This document shows, one piece after another, positions 8,704 to 19,177 of a stretch of 64,000 nt of DNA (its first letter is position 1; every line of letters starts with the position of its first letter). Position numbers and translations under genes: made by a program. The notes beneath the pieces are model-generated. The model worked only from the letters and a program-made list of their open reading frames with translations, was not told where the DNA came from and ran no database searches. The stretch is from contig NZ_KB898471.1 in assembly GCF_000377645.1 (NCBI RefSeq), forward strand, positions 1 through 64,000. The letters run 5' to 3'. The DNA comes from Thiomonas sp. FB-6 (lineage in GTDB: Bacteria; Pseudomonadota; Gammaproteobacteria; Burkholderiales; Burkholderiaceae_C).

Positions 8704-9648
8704 ATGAACCTGCACCAATTCCGCTTCCTGCAGGAAGCCGTCCGGCGCAATTTCAATCTCACCGAGGCGGCGCGCGCGCTGTTCACCTCGCAGCCCGGGG
8801 TGTCCAAGGCGATCATCGAGCTCGAGGACGAACTGGGCGTGGAGATCTTCAGCCGCCACGGCAAGCGCATCCGCAAGCTGACCCCGCCCGGCGAGGAGGT
8901 GCTGCGCAGCGTGGAGATCATCATGCGCGAGGTGGGCAACCTCAAGCGCATCGGGCAGAACTACGCCGCGCAGGACAGCGGGCAGCTGACCATCGCGGCC
9001 ACGCACACGCAGGCGCGCTACCGCCTGCCGCTGGTGGTGGCGGAGTTCCGGCGCCGCTTCCCGCGCGTAAGCGTGCACCTGCTGCAGGGCAACCCCGACC
9101 AGGTGGCCGCGGCCGTGCTGGAAGAGCGCGCGGACCTGGCGCTGGCCACCGAGAGCCTGCTCGACCACGCCGGGCTCATCACCCTGCCCTGCTATGAATG
9201 GCAGCACATGGTGGTCACGCCCAAGAACCACGCCCTCAACGACGTGGCCGAACTGTCGCTGGGCGACCTGGCGCGCTACCCCATCGCCACCTACGGCCAG
9301 GCCTTCACCGGAAGGCGCCGCATCGACCAGGCCTTCGCGCAGCACGGCCTGCAGCCCGACATCGTGCTGGAGGCCATCGACTCGGACGTGCTGAAGACCT
9401 ACGTGGAGCTGGACCTGGGCATCGGCCTGATCGCCGAGATGGCCTTCAACCCGGAACGCGACACCATGCTGGTGGGGCGCCCGGTCGGCCACCTGTTCGG
9501 ACCCAACCTCACCCGCGTGGCGTTCAAGCAGGGGGTGTATCAGCGCGGCTTCGTGTTCGTGCTGGCCGAACTGCTGTCGCCGAGGCTTTCGCGCAAGCTG
9601 GTCGAGCAGGTGCTGCGCGGCGAGGCCACGGGGGACTTCTCCATCTGA
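8704..9648 (+). CDS. cysB: CysB-type LysR regulator of sulfur assimilation
   Basis: LysR-family regulator of 314 residues. The N-terminal winged helix-turn-helix (MNLHQFRFLQEAVRRNFNLT, then EAARALFTSQPGVSKAIIEL) is the CysB/Cbl subtype: TSQPGVSKAI and the HGKRIRKLTPPGEEVLRSVE region are characteristic. The effector domain has TIAATHTQARYRLPLVVAEF and the TYGQAFTGRRRID segment seen in CysB, which binds N-acetylserine or sulfate. In beta- and gammaproteobacteria CysB activates genes for sulfate uptake and reduction and for organosulfur use. Here it is 28 bp after lptG, on the same strand, with no cys genes beside it, so it acts in trans. It could instead be a close relative such as Cbl. Confidence 0.88.
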   Translation: MNLHQFRFLQEAVRRNFNLTEAARALFTSQPGVSKAIIELEDELGVEIFSRHGKRIRKLTPPGEEVLRSVEIIMREVGNLKRIGQNYAAQDSGQLTIAATHTQARYRLPLVVAEFRRRFPRVSVHLLQGNPDQVAAAVLEERADLALATESLLDHAGLITLPCYEWQHMVVTPKNHALNDVAELSLGDLARYPIATYGQAFTGRRRIDQAFAQHGLQPDIVLEAIDSDVLKTYVELDLGIGLIAEMAFNPERDTMLVGRPVGHLFGPNLTRVAFKQGVYQRGFVFVLAELLSPRLSRKLVEQVLRGEATGDFSI

Positions 9649-9669
9649 AGCCGGGCCGCCGCGCGGCGG

Positions 9670-11598
9670 TCAATGGGTCCAGGCCTGCGGCGGGCGCGTG
9701 CTCGGCGCGAAGTCCAGCGGCGGCAGGGTCGAGGCTTCGGGCCCGGCGAGTCCGGTTGCGCGCACGGGCGCCGCGGACCGCGTCCGGGCCGGGGCCCGGG
9801 CGGACCGCTCCGCCGGCTCGGCCGCCGCCGCGGCCAGGCTCAGCGTGAGGTCCAGCGCTTCGGCGCCGCGCGGGGCCGCCCTGCGCGCTGGCTCGTCCCG
9901 CGGCGGTTCCTGCCGCGCGGGCTCCTGCTGCGAGCGCTGCAGCTCGCGCGCCAGGGCGTACAGGTCCAGCAGGTCGCGGTAGGCGGGCAGGTCGAAGCCC
10001 ACGCGCCGCTTCTGGGGGTCGTCGGCGATCAGGCGCTCGACCACGGTCAGGCGCGCCGGGCTGTTCCACGACTCGGTGATCAGGGCCAGCGCGCGCGGGT
10101 AGTCGACCAGGTCGCGCGGGGCCTGCGAGGGGTCCTCGTCCCACGGCAGGACGCGCAGGTTCAGGCGCCCGGCGCATTCACCCAGCAACTGCTCGTACTC
10201 GGCGCGGCGCCCGCAGCGGCGGTACAGATCGAACAGGTACAGGTAGGGCAAGGCGCTGGTCATCCCGCCGGACTCGCCGAGCGCACGGCGCATCACGTCG
10301 ATGGCCTTGTCGTAGTCGCCGATGCCGATGAAGAAATCCGCCAGGTGCCCGTGGTCGACCACCTCGTCGATCTGCACGTGCTCCGGCAGCGACAAGGGCC
10401 GCTGGAAGGCTTCGCGGTCGTAGGGCAGCGCGCTGTCCGGTGAGGGTGAGGGCGAGGCCGTGGCCGGGCGCGCGGCGCGCGCGAAAGCATCTGCTTCATC
10501 CACGGGCGGCTCCCACGCCATCGCCTCGACCGCCGGCTTGGGCGGCGCGGCGAAAGCCGAGACTCCGGCGGCCGCGAGCGTGCTGGCGCGGGTGGACAGG
10601 TCCTGCGCGAGCATGCCGGCCGGCCAGGGGCTTTCGATGCGGGGCCTGCGGGACTGCCACAGCAGCAGCAGCAGCAGCGCCGCGAGTGCCCCCAGGCCCG
10701 CGAACAGGGCGTTGTGCCAGGAAGGGGACGCGAGAGCAGACGCCGAAGGGGACGCCGAAGGAGACGCTTGAGCGGAGACCGGCGCGGACGCGGACCGCGC
10801 CAACTGGCCGCGCAAGGCACCGAGTTCGTGTTCGCGCTGGGCATTGATCGCCTGCAGCTCGCGCACCTGCTGCTGCATCGCGTCGATGCGCTGCATCAGC
10901 TGCGCTTCGCTGCCCGCCGGGAGCGGGGCCACAGGAGGAAGCGGAGCCACGGCCGCGAGCGCGGCCGGCGCGACTCCGCGCTGCTCGGCGAGTTCGCGCG
11001 ACAGCCAGTCCAGGCGCAGGTGGCTGGACGAGGCCTGGCGGCCGGCTTCGCGCGGCCGCGCCGGCGCCCGATGCCCGGACGGCCGCGCGGATTTGGCGGA
11101 CGGCGCTCCGGCGATGGCAAGCACCGGGGCCGGCTCCAACTCCTGCGCCGCGCGCGACGAGGGTTCGACCAGCAGGGTGTAGCTGCGGCTGCGCTGGAAC
11201 TGGCAGCCCATGTGGAGCCTGAGTTGCACGAAGGGCGCGCGCAGTCCGCGCGTGCCCCGCAGCTCGATGGAGGACCAGCCCCGCGCGCCGCCGTCATGCA
11301 CCGAAACCCGGATCTGCTGCTCGGGCACCGGGGTGTCGCCATCCGACAGCTCGGCGCGCACGCAATCGGAGACCAGCGGCAGCCCCGGATCCATGCGCAC
11401 GGGAATGCGCAGGCGCGGGACCTGCCCGAGCACCAGCGTGCCCTGGGCCTGCCCGAGCACCATGGCCTGCGCGGGTGCCAGCGCCAGCGCGCCCAGCAGG
11501 CCCAACAGGGCCAGCAGGCCCGGCAGGCGCGCGCCTGCGCCACCGCCGGGATGGGCGGAATCGGGGACAGCGCCAGGGAACGAAGCGGGGGTTTGCAC
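9670..11598 (-). CDS. FimV-like membrane protein with coiled coil and TPR-type C-terminus
   Basis: A 642-residue protein with the layout of FimV/peptidoglycan-binding hub proteins. A signal-peptide-like stretch (LPGLLALLGLLGALALAPAQ, about residues 28-47) is followed by a periplasmic beta domain resembling the FimV N-terminal domain. Then come a Pro/Ala linker, a short coiled coil (LMQRIDAMQQQVRELQAINA), a Ser/Ala-rich spacer with repeated SAS units, one membrane helix (ALFAGLGALAALLLLLLW), and a cytoplasmic C-terminal region with helix pairs typical of TPRs (HLADFFIGIGDYDKAIDVMR). FimV proteins act in type IV pilus assembly and polar localisation. The GTG at 11598 lacks a ribosome site, so the exact start is uncertain. 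No LysM motif is obvious. Confidence 0.7.
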   Translation of the reverse strand: MQTPASFPGAVPDSAHPGGGAGARLPGLLALLGLLGALALAPAQAMVLGQAQGTLVLGQVPRLRIPVRMDPGLPLVSDCVRAELSDGDTPVPEQQIRVSVHDGGARGWSSIELRGTRGLRAPFVQLRLHMGCQFQRSRSYTLLVEPSSRAAQELEPAPVLAIAGAPSAKSARPSGHRAPARPREAGRQASSSHLRLDWLSRELAEQRGVAPAALAAVAPLPPVAPLPAGSEAQLMQRIDAMQQQVRELQAINAQREHELGALRGQLARSASAPVSAQASPSASPSASALASPSWHNALFAGLGALAALLLLLLWQSRRPRIESPWPAGMLAQDLSTRASTLAAAGVSAFAAPPKPAVEAMAWEPPVDEADAFARAARPATASPSPSPDSALPYDREAFQRPLSLPEHVQIDEVVDHGHLADFFIGIGDYDKAIDVMRRALGESGGMTSALPYLYLFDLYRRCGRRAEYEQLLGECAGRLNLRVLPWDEDPSQAPRDLVDYPRALALITESWNSPARLTVVERLIADDPQKRRVGFDLPAYRDLLDLYALARELQRSQQEPARQEPPRDEPARRAAPRGAEALDLTLSLAAAAAEPAERSARAPARTRSAAPVRATGLAGPEASTLPPLDFAPSTRPPQAWTH

Positions 11599-11763
11599 GG
11601 AGACTGTGTCGGCAGGGACGGGTTCCTGTTGTCAATTTATCAGTGAACATTCGGCCTTCCGGCGCAAGGGCGACGATTCCCGGCAAAAGCGTGAAATTCT
11701 TTGCAAGAATTCAGGCCTTTCCGTTGCCCTTCGACGCCGCCCCTGGCGCCAAGGCCCCAGCCC

Positions 11764-12519
11764 ATGACGAATTCCCTGCCCGAATCCCCCGCCGACGACC
11801 AGGACCTGGATCTCGGCACGGCCGCGCACGAAGCGGCCGCGCCCGCGCACGAGCCCGCGCCGGAGGAGGCCCGTGTCTGCGTGCTCGAGCTGGCCGTGAG
11901 CGCGGACGCCGCGGCCATGCCCCCGTCGGCCATCGCCGCCGGCATCGAGGCGCTTTCCACGGCGCTGCGGGACCCCGACATCGGCGTGGTGCTGCTGGTG
12001 CTGCGCTGCCCCGACGCCGCCCCGCAGGCCCCGCCCGCCACCCCGGCGCAGGTGGACGCCATGCACGACTGGCTGCTGGCCCTGTGGGACAGCGACAAGA
12101 TCACGCTGGCCGCGCTCGACGGCGACGCCGACGGCGCCGCGCTGGCGCTGGCGCTGGCCTGCGACCTGCTGGTGGCCTCGCGCGAGGCGCGGCTGCGTCT
12201 GCAACCGCGCCTGCAGCATGCCGGGCGCGCCGCGGCTGCGGGCTGGCTGGCGGCGCAGCGCCTTCCCGCAGCCGCGGCCGCGGCGCTGTGCCTGGGCTGC
12301 GAGCTCGACGCCGCGCGCGCGCATGCGATGGGTCTGGTCGCCGAGCTGGCTGCGCCGCGCCTGGCGCGCGAGCAGGCCGTTGCGCTGGCGCGGCGCCTGC
12401 TGGAGCAGCCGCCGCAGGTGCTCGCCGGGCTCAAGCGCCAGCTCGCGGCGCGCGCCCCCCAGGGCCTGCCCGAGGTGCTGGCCGAGGAACGCAGCCGCTG
12501 GCTGCGCGGCGCGGGCTGA
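11764..12519 (+). CDS. Degenerate enoyl-CoA hydratase/isomerase-like (crotonase fold) protein
   Basis: A 251-residue protein whose middle and end follow the crotonase fold: [20 protein letters not shown] then [17 protein letters not shown], and later [20 protein letters not shown]. In ordinary hydratases the first segment reads like NGYALGGG and the next like EITLGTIPGAGGTQRL. Here the oxyanion-hole glycines are largely replaced by Ala and no catalytic Glu is visible in the equivalent of the second segment ([20 protein letters not shown]). The first 35 residues are an Ala/Glu/Pro-rich extension. It may be a non-enzymatic or altered-chemistry member. ATG at 11764; a longer frame from 11701 is less family-like. 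Divergent from the FimV-like gene across 165 bp. Confidence 0.7.
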   Translation: MTNSLPESPADDQDLDLGTAAHEAAAPAHEPAPEEARVCVLELAVSADAAAMPPSAIAAGIEALSTALRDPDIGVVLLVLRCPDAAPQAPPATPAQVDAMHDWLLALWDSDKITLAALDGDADGAALALALACDLLVASREARLRLQPRLQHAGRAAAAGWLAAQRLPAAAAAALCLGCELDAARAHAMGLVAELAAPRLAREQAVALARRLLEQPPQVLAGLKRQLAARAPQGLPEVLAEERSRWLRGAG

Positions 12520-12547
12520 GCGGCTGCGGCACGCCCCCTTTCGGCAC

Positions 12548-12567
12548 GTTGCACGCGGGCGCGCAAC
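12548..12567. promoter_or_regulatory. Near-perfect inverted repeat upstream of the FAH-family gene
   Basis: Two 9-base arms, GTTGCACGC and GCGCGCAAC, separated by GG, with one mismatch between arms. It lies 32 bp before the start codon at 12600, where a promoter would be expected, and may be an operator. No regulator gene can be assigned. A small Rho-independent-like stem is less likely because no T run follows. Confidence 0.35.
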
Positions 12568-12599
12568 AATAGAGGCTCGAAAACCGAGAAGGAGGAGCG

Positions 12600-13517
12600 A
12601 TGAAACTCGTGCGTTACGGCAGCGACGGGCGCGAGCGCCCGGGCATGATCGACGCCCAGGGACGCCTGCGCAGCCTGCAGGGCGTGGTGGAGGACATCGG
12701 GCCGCAGGCCTACTCGCCCGCGGGGCAGCGCGCGCTGCGCGCGCTGGACGTGCAGGCGCTGCCGCTGGTCAAGGGCAAGCCGCGCCTGGGGGTTCCCTTC
12801 GTGGGCATCGGCAAGTTCGTCGCCATCGGACTGAACTACCACGACCATGCGCGCGAGACCGGCACCCAGGTGCCCACCGAGCCCATCGTGTTCAACAAGT
12901 GGACCACCTGCCTCAGCGGGCCCTTCGACGCCATCGAGCAGCCTCCTCACTCGACCCGCCTGGACTGGGAGGTGGAGCTCGGCGTGGTCATCGGCCGCGC
13001 CGCGCGCTACGTGGGCGTGGGCGAGGCGCTGAAGTACGTGGCCGGCTACTGCACGGTCAACGACGTGTCGGAGCGCCAGTTCCAGATCGGACGCGGCAGC
13101 CAGTGGGACAAGGGCAAGGGCTGCGACGGCTTCGGCCCCGTGGGACCCTGGCTGGTCACCGCCGACGAAGTGGGCGACCCGCAGGAGCTGGCGCTGCGCC
13201 TGAGCGTCAACGGCCAGCGCATGCAGGACGGCAACACCCGCGACATGATCTTCGGCGTGGCGCAGATCGTCAGCTATCTCAGCCACTTCATGACCCTGCT
13301 GCCGGGCGACCTGATCGCCACCGGCACGCCGGCCGGCGTGGGCCTGGGCATGAAGCCGCCGCGCTTCCTGCAGCCCGGCGACGTGGTCGAACTGGAGATC
13401 GAGGGCCTGGGCGCGCAACGCCAGCAGGTGCGTGCCTCGCGCGCACGCGTGGCGCCGGATGCGCGCGAGCTGATCGATCCGCCCCAGGGCGGCGGCCTCG
13501 GGACCCTGAAGGCCTGA
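12600..13517 (+). CDS. Fumarylacetoacetate hydrolase (FAH) family enzyme
   Basis: A 305-residue protein of the FAH superfamily, metal-dependent enzymes that cleave or isomerise beta-diketo acids such as fumarylpyruvate or homoprotocatechuate intermediates. Family marks are [26 protein letters not shown], the metal ligands in [12 protein letters not shown], and the [13 protein letters not shown] segment; the end has [16 protein letters not shown]. The start ATG at 12600 is backed by GGAGG directly upstream. Residues 1-60 form the small N-terminal cap domain. Neighbours do not name the pathway, so the substrate is open; 2-keto-diacid hydrolase or isomerase is the safest label. Confidence 0.88.
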   Translation: MKLVRYGSDGRERPGMIDAQGRLRSLQGVVEDIGPQAYSPAGQRALRALDVQALPLVKGKPRLGVPFVGIGKFVAIGLNYHDHARETGTQVPTEPIVFNKWTTCLSGPFDAIEQPPHSTRLDWEVELGVVIGRAARYVGVGEALKYVAGYCTVNDVSERQFQIGRGSQWDKGKGCDGFGPVGPWLVTADEVGDPQELALRLSVNGQRMQDGNTRDMIFGVAQIVSYLSHFMTLLPGDLIATGTPAGVGLGMKPPRFLQPGDVVELEIEGLGAQRQQVRASRARVAPDARELIDPPQGGGLGTLKA

Positions 13518-13564
13518 TCTCCCCCGCGCCTCGCGGCCGCGCGCGCCGCGCTACAGTGCCGTCC

Positions 13565-15406
<1,842 letters not shown>

Positions 15407-15434
15407 CGGGGCCCGGCCGGGCGCCGAACGCGGC

Positions 15435-16169
15435 TCAGCGGGCAGCCGGCGCCAGGGGCGCGGACGCGCCCGGCGCGGGCGCGGAGGCCGTGGGCGCCGG
15501 CACGGACGCGGCCGGAGCGGCCACCACCACGCGCACGACCTGCCGCAGCACCCCGGCCACCGCCTGGTCCAGCAGGTCCTGCGTGGCCTGCGCGTACTGC
15601 GCGGCATCCTGCGCCTGCACCGGGCGCGCGGCCTCGAAGCTCCACGAGGCGCGCAGCGACTCCTCGGCGCCGGCGTAGAGCTGGCAGCGCATGGCGAATT
15701 CGACCCGCCGCGCGTAGACGTCGTGCTCGAGGCTGTCGAGACGGCAGCGCAGCGCCCAGTCGGTGCGCCCGGGCGCCTCGCCGCCTTCCACCGCGGCCAC
15801 CCAGGCCTGGCGGGCCAGGCTTTCGCGCAGCGCGGTGTCGACCATCTCCGCCGGCGGCACCAGCCAGCGGCTGTCGCGGTAGGGCATGAGCTGCAAGGGC
15901 GTGGGGCTGTAGAGCATGTCCACCCCCTGCAGCCCGGGGGCGGCGCGTACCGGCAGCACCCTCAGGGTGATCGGGCGCAGACCCGGCGCGGCCTGCGCGA
16001 TGCGCGGCGCACGCAGCCGGTAGTCCGCCTGCGCCGGGCGCTGGGTGACGCGCGGCAGCGCGCAGCCCGCCAGGGCCAGGGACAGCGCCAGGGACAGCGC
16101 CAGGGACCGTGGCATGCGCGGCGGCGCCGCGGGGCGTGCCCTGCGCCGGGGGAGGGTCGCGAACTTCAC
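15435..16169 (-). CDS. ABC-type transport auxiliary lipoprotein (PqiC/YmbA-like)
   Basis: A 244-residue outer-membrane-type lipoprotein of the auxiliary component family that accompanies MlaD/PqiB-like MCE transporters. The signal peptide has an Arg-rich start and a repeated hydrophobic core (SLALSLALSLALAGC) ending in a lipobox, with the lipidated Cys near residue 36. The DNA encoding this core is a tandem repeat. The mature part has the typical YRLRAPRIA beginning and a conserved YRDSRWLVPPAEMV segment. The C-terminus is an Ala/Pro tail. The GTG start at 16169 lies one base after the mlaD-like stop and has a GGGAGAG site; an internal ATG at 16115 is an alternative. Last gene of the operon. 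Confidence 0.82.
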   Translation of the reverse strand: MKFATLPRRRARPAAPPRMPRSLALSLALSLALAGCALPRVTQRPAQADYRLRAPRIAQAAPGLRPITLRVLPVRAAPGLQGVDMLYSPTPLQLMPYRDSRWLVPPAEMVDTALRESLARQAWVAAVEGGEAPGRTDWALRCRLDSLEHDVYARRVEFAMRCQLYAGAEESLRASWSFEAARPVQAQDAAQYAQATQDLLDQAVAGVLRQVVRVVVAAPAASVPAPTASAPAPGASAPLAPAAR

Positions 16170-16170
16170 C

Positions 16171-17136
16171 TCAGTGCTCTCCCGGTCCGGGCGGCGGCAG
16201 CGGCGCGCCGAACAGCAGTTGATTGGGGTTGTGCTGCAGGCTGCGGCTCAGTTCGGTGAGCTGCCGGCTCAGGCTTTGCAGCTGGGCGCCCAGGCGCTCG
16301 TAGTCGGGCAGCGTGCGGCTGCGCAACTGCTGCGCCGCCTGCGTGCCGACCTCGCCCAGGCGCGCCGCGTTGTCGCCGGCGCGCTGCCAGTCGTGCGCGG
16401 CGAGTTCAAGCTGCTGCAGCGCCGCCTGCGCCGAGGCCGCGGTGCGCCGCACCTGCTCCAGCGTGGCGTCGGCATGGTCGCCCAGGCGCTGGCCCTGCTG
16501 GCCCAGCGCGGCCAGCTCCTCGCTGCCACGGCGCAGGTTGTCCAGCGTGGCGCCGATGTCCTGGCGATGGGCGTCCAGCTCCGCGGTGGTGTTCTCGACG
16601 TGGCGCAGGGTCTCGCTGATGGCGCGCACGTTGGCCGGGCTGAGCAGCGTGTCGAGCCGGTTGGCGATCTTGGACAGGGTCACGGCGGCGTCGTTCAGGC
16701 CGCCCTCGAGCCGCGAGAACACCGAGGGTGCGTACTGGATCACCGCGTAGGCATGGCCTGGCTGCGGCAGCAGCGGCTGCGCCGAACGCCCGCCGCTGAG
16801 GTTGATCACCGACAGGCCCGTGACGCCGCGCGGGGAGAGCTGGGCCACGGTGTCCTTGCGCACGGGAACCGTGCTCTTGATGGCCACCTGGATGCGGATC
16901 AGCGTGGCGTTGCGCGGATCGATCTCGATGGAGCTCACGCGCCCCACGGCCACGCCGCGGTACAACACGTCGCTGGCCGGGCTCAGGCCGTTGACGTTGT
17001 CGGTGGCGTAGATCAGGTAGGTGGTGTTGTCGACCTGGCGCGCGCCGGCGCTGAACCACCAGACGGCGCCCGCGAGCACCATCATCATGCCGATGACGAA
17101 GGCGCCGACTGCGGTGTAGTTGACCTTGGATTCCAT
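16171..17136 (-). CDS. mlaD: MCE-domain substrate-binding protein of an Mla-type lipid ABC transporter
   Basis: A 321-residue MlaD/Ttg2C-like protein. The ATG at 17136 starts MESKVNYTAVGAFVIG, the classic entry into a single N-terminal membrane helix (residues about 8-30). One MCE domain follows (YLIYATDNVNGLSPASDVLY, GVAVGRVSSIEID), then a long helical region of about 180 residues with heptad-like Leu/Ala spacing. MCE proteins form hexameric lipid-binding rings on the periplasmic side of the transporter. The C-terminal helix is much longer than in E. coli MlaD (about 183 residues), resembling the needle-type PqiB/Ttg2C variants. A 348-residue frame exists, but its first 27 residues lack family features. 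Confidence 0.88.
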   Translation of the reverse strand: MESKVNYTAVGAFVIGMMMVLAGAVWWFSAGARQVDNTTYLIYATDNVNGLSPASDVLYRGVAVGRVSSIEIDPRNATLIRIQVAIKSTVPVRKDTVAQLSPRGVTGLSVINLSGGRSAQPLLPQPGHAYAVIQYAPSVFSRLEGGLNDAAVTLSKIANRLDTLLSPANVRAISETLRHVENTTAELDAHRQDIGATLDNLRRGSEELAALGQQGQRLGDHADATLEQVRRTAASAQAALQQLELAAHDWQRAGDNAARLGEVGTQAAQQLRSRTLPDYERLGAQLQSLSRQLTELSRSLQHNPNQLLFGAPLPPPGPGEH

Positions 17137-17167
17137 CGATGGGGCCGGCTTGCCGCGCGGGGCCTGA

Positions 17168-18007
17168 TCAGGGATTCTGACGCGAGCATAGCGCGCCCGG
17201 CGCGGCCCCGCGGGCACTGCGCCAGAACACGGCGGAACGCCCGTCCCGGAAATACTCGCGCAGCTCGGGCTCGTCGCGTTCGGCGAGTTCGGCGGCGCTG
17301 CCGACCGCGAGCACCTGCTTGCGCGCCAGGAAGGCGACCACGTCGCTGCCGTGCCAGATCGAGTCCAGGTCGTGGGTGACCTGCAGCACGGTCAGCCCGA
17401 GCAGTTCGCGCAACTGGGCGATCAGCTGGTCGAAGGCGGCCGCGCCCACCGGGTCGAGGCCGGAGGTCGGCTCGTCCAGCACCAGCAATTCCGGATCCAG
17501 CGCGAGCGCGCGCGCCAGCGCCGCGCGCTTGACCATGCCGCCGGAGAGTTCCGCCGGGTACTTGTGAGCGGCATCCGCCGGCAGGCCCGCCAGACCGATC
17601 TTGAGCATGGCCACCTCGGGCAGCAGGCCGGCCTGCAGCGACGAGTGCTCGTGCAGGGCCAGCACCACGTTCTCCAGCACGCTCAGGCCGCTGAACAGCG
17701 CACCGCCCTGGAACAGCACCCCGATGCGGGTGCGCAGGCGCGTGCGCTGCGCGGCATCGGCGGCGAGCGCGTCCTCGCCGAACAACTGGAGCGAGCCGGC
17801 CTGGGGATCGCGCAGCAGGGTCAGCGTGCGCAGCAGCACCGACTTGCCGCTGCCCGAGCCGCCGACCAGGGCCATGATGCAGCCGCGCGGCAGATCCAGG
17901 TCGACCCCTTCGTGCACGGTGGTGGCGCCGAAGCGGTTGACCAGCCCGCGCGCGCGGATCACCGCGTCGCCGCCCTGCCCCTGCCCGTCCGAAGGTCGCG
18001 CGTCCAT
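17168..18007 (-). CDS. mlaF: Mla-type lipid ABC transporter ATP-binding protein
   Basis: ATPase subunit (279 residues) that powers lipid movement between membranes together with the MlaE-like permease. Walker A is VGGSGSGKS (about residues 48-56), the Q loop is VLFQGGALFSGLSVLEN, the ABC signature is ELSGGMVKRAALARA, and Walker B is LLVLDEPTSGLDP followed by a switch His in VTHD. The GALF...LSVLEN and SGGM features are those of the MlaF/Ttg2A group. ATG at 18007, three bases after the mlaE-like stop; mlaD-like follows after 31 bp. A C-terminal tail of about 15 residues is extra. Confidence 0.92.
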   Translation of the reverse strand: MDARPSDGQGQGGDAVIRARGLVNRFGATTVHEGVDLDLPRGCIMALVGGSGSGKSVLLRTLTLLRDPQAGSLQLFGEDALAADAAQRTRLRTRIGVLFQGGALFSGLSVLENVVLALHEHSSLQAGLLPEVAMLKIGLAGLPADAAHKYPAELSGGMVKRAALARALALDPELLVLDEPTSGLDPVGAAAFDQLIAQLRELLGLTVLQVTHDLDSIWHGSDVVAFLARKQVLAVGSAAELAERDEPELREYFRDGRSAVFWRSARGAAPGALCSRQNP

Positions 18008-18010
18008 GGC

Positions 18011-19171
18011 TCAGAGTCCCAGCATCTTGTAGAGCACCGAGAACGCGGCGTCGATGACGATCACCAGGAAGATCGACTGCACCACGCTGGCGGTGGCCGC
18101 GCGCCCCACCGCGGCCGCGCTGCCGCGCACGCGCAGCCCCTGCATGCAGCCGACCAGCGCGATGACCACCGCGAACACCGGCGCCTTGATCAGCCCCAGC
18201 ACCAGCGTGTGCACGTCCACCACCTGGGGGATGCGGCTCAGGTATTCGCGCCAGGGCACGCCGAAGCCCAGCGAGGCCACCATGCCGCCGCCCAGCAGCC
18301 CCATGGCATCGGCCAGCAGCGACAGCAGCGGCAGGGCCACCACCAGCGCCAGCACCTTGGGCAGCACCAGCATCTCGAAGGGCGACAGCGCCAGCGAGCG
18401 CAGCGCGTCGATCTCCTCGGTGATGCGCATGGTGCCCAGTTGCGCGGCGTAGGAGGAGCCGGTGCGTCCGGCGACCAGGATGGCCGCGATCAGCGGGCCC
18501 ATCTCCCGCAGCGTGATGATGGCCACCAGGTTCACGATCAGCACGTTGGCGCCGTAGCTGGCCAGGGTGGCGCCGCCCTGGTAGGCCATGACCATGCCGA
18601 TGAGGAAGGACAGCAGGCCGACGATGCCCATCGCGCGCAGCCCGCCGGATTCGAGTTCGGCGGCCACCTCGCGCCAGCGCAGGCGCGCCGGGCGCAGCAG
18701 CAGCGGCGCTCCCAGCCACGCCAGTTCACCCAGCGTGGTGACGAAATCGCGCCCCTCGCGCAGGGCCGTGAACACGGCGCGGCCGATGTCGCCGAGCAGC
18801 CCGGCGTGCGCCCGCCGCGGCGCCTGCGGCAGATCCAGCGCGCTTTGCTGCACCAGGCGCAGCAGGCGTGCCGCGGCATCGGGCAGATCCGAGGTGTCGA
18901 CCTCCACGCCGTCCTGGCGCAGCGCCTGCAGGCGCTCGAGCAGCAGGCGCGCGCCGGCGGTGTCCATGCGCAGCTCGCCCGGGTCTGCGCGCAGCGCCAG
19001 GCTGCGCAGCCGCGGCGGCAGTTCCAGGCGCGGCGCCTCGCGCAGTTCGCGCACGGTCCAGGCGCCGCCGATGCGCAGCACACCCGTCGCGGCTGCCTGC
19101 GCGCCCTCGCCGGCCGGCTCCCAGCGTGCCCAGGCCGCGGGCGGCGTCGCGTGCACGGCGGCCTCGCTCAC
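18011..19171 (-). CDS. mlaE: MlaE-family permease with N-terminal extension
   Basis: A 386-residue permease: the C-terminal 250 residues are the MlaE/YrbE fold (GLLSFLIGMVMAYQGGATLA, EMGPLIAAILVAGRTGSSYA, MRITEEIDALRSLALSP, then three more helices). The first 120 residues are a soluble extension with a pattern like a STAS/MlaB domain (LRSLALRADPGELRMDTAGA) that in E. coli is the separate MlaB protein; this assignment is from pattern only. The fused form occurs in other bacteria. GTG start at 19171 with no strong ribosome site, six bases after the GspE-like stop, so translation is probably coupled to it. Confidence 0.88.
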   Translation of the reverse strand: MSEAAVHATPPAAWARWEPAGEGAQAAATGVLRIGGAWTVRELREAPRLELPPRLRSLALRADPGELRMDTAGARLLLERLQALRQDGVEVDTSDLPDAAARLLRLVQQSALDLPQAPRRAHAGLLGDIGRAVFTALREGRDFVTTLGELAWLGAPLLLRPARLRWREVAAELESGGLRAMGIVGLLSFLIGMVMAYQGGATLASYGANVLIVNLVAIITLREMGPLIAAILVAGRTGSSYAAQLGTMRITEEIDALRSLALSPFEMLVLPKVLALVVALPLLSLLADAMGLLGGGMVASLGFGVPWREYLSRIPQVVDVHTLVLGLIKAPVFAVVIALVGCMQGLRVRGSAAAVGRAATASVVQSIFLVIVIDAAFSVLYKMLGL

Positions 19172-19177
19172 CGTCGC

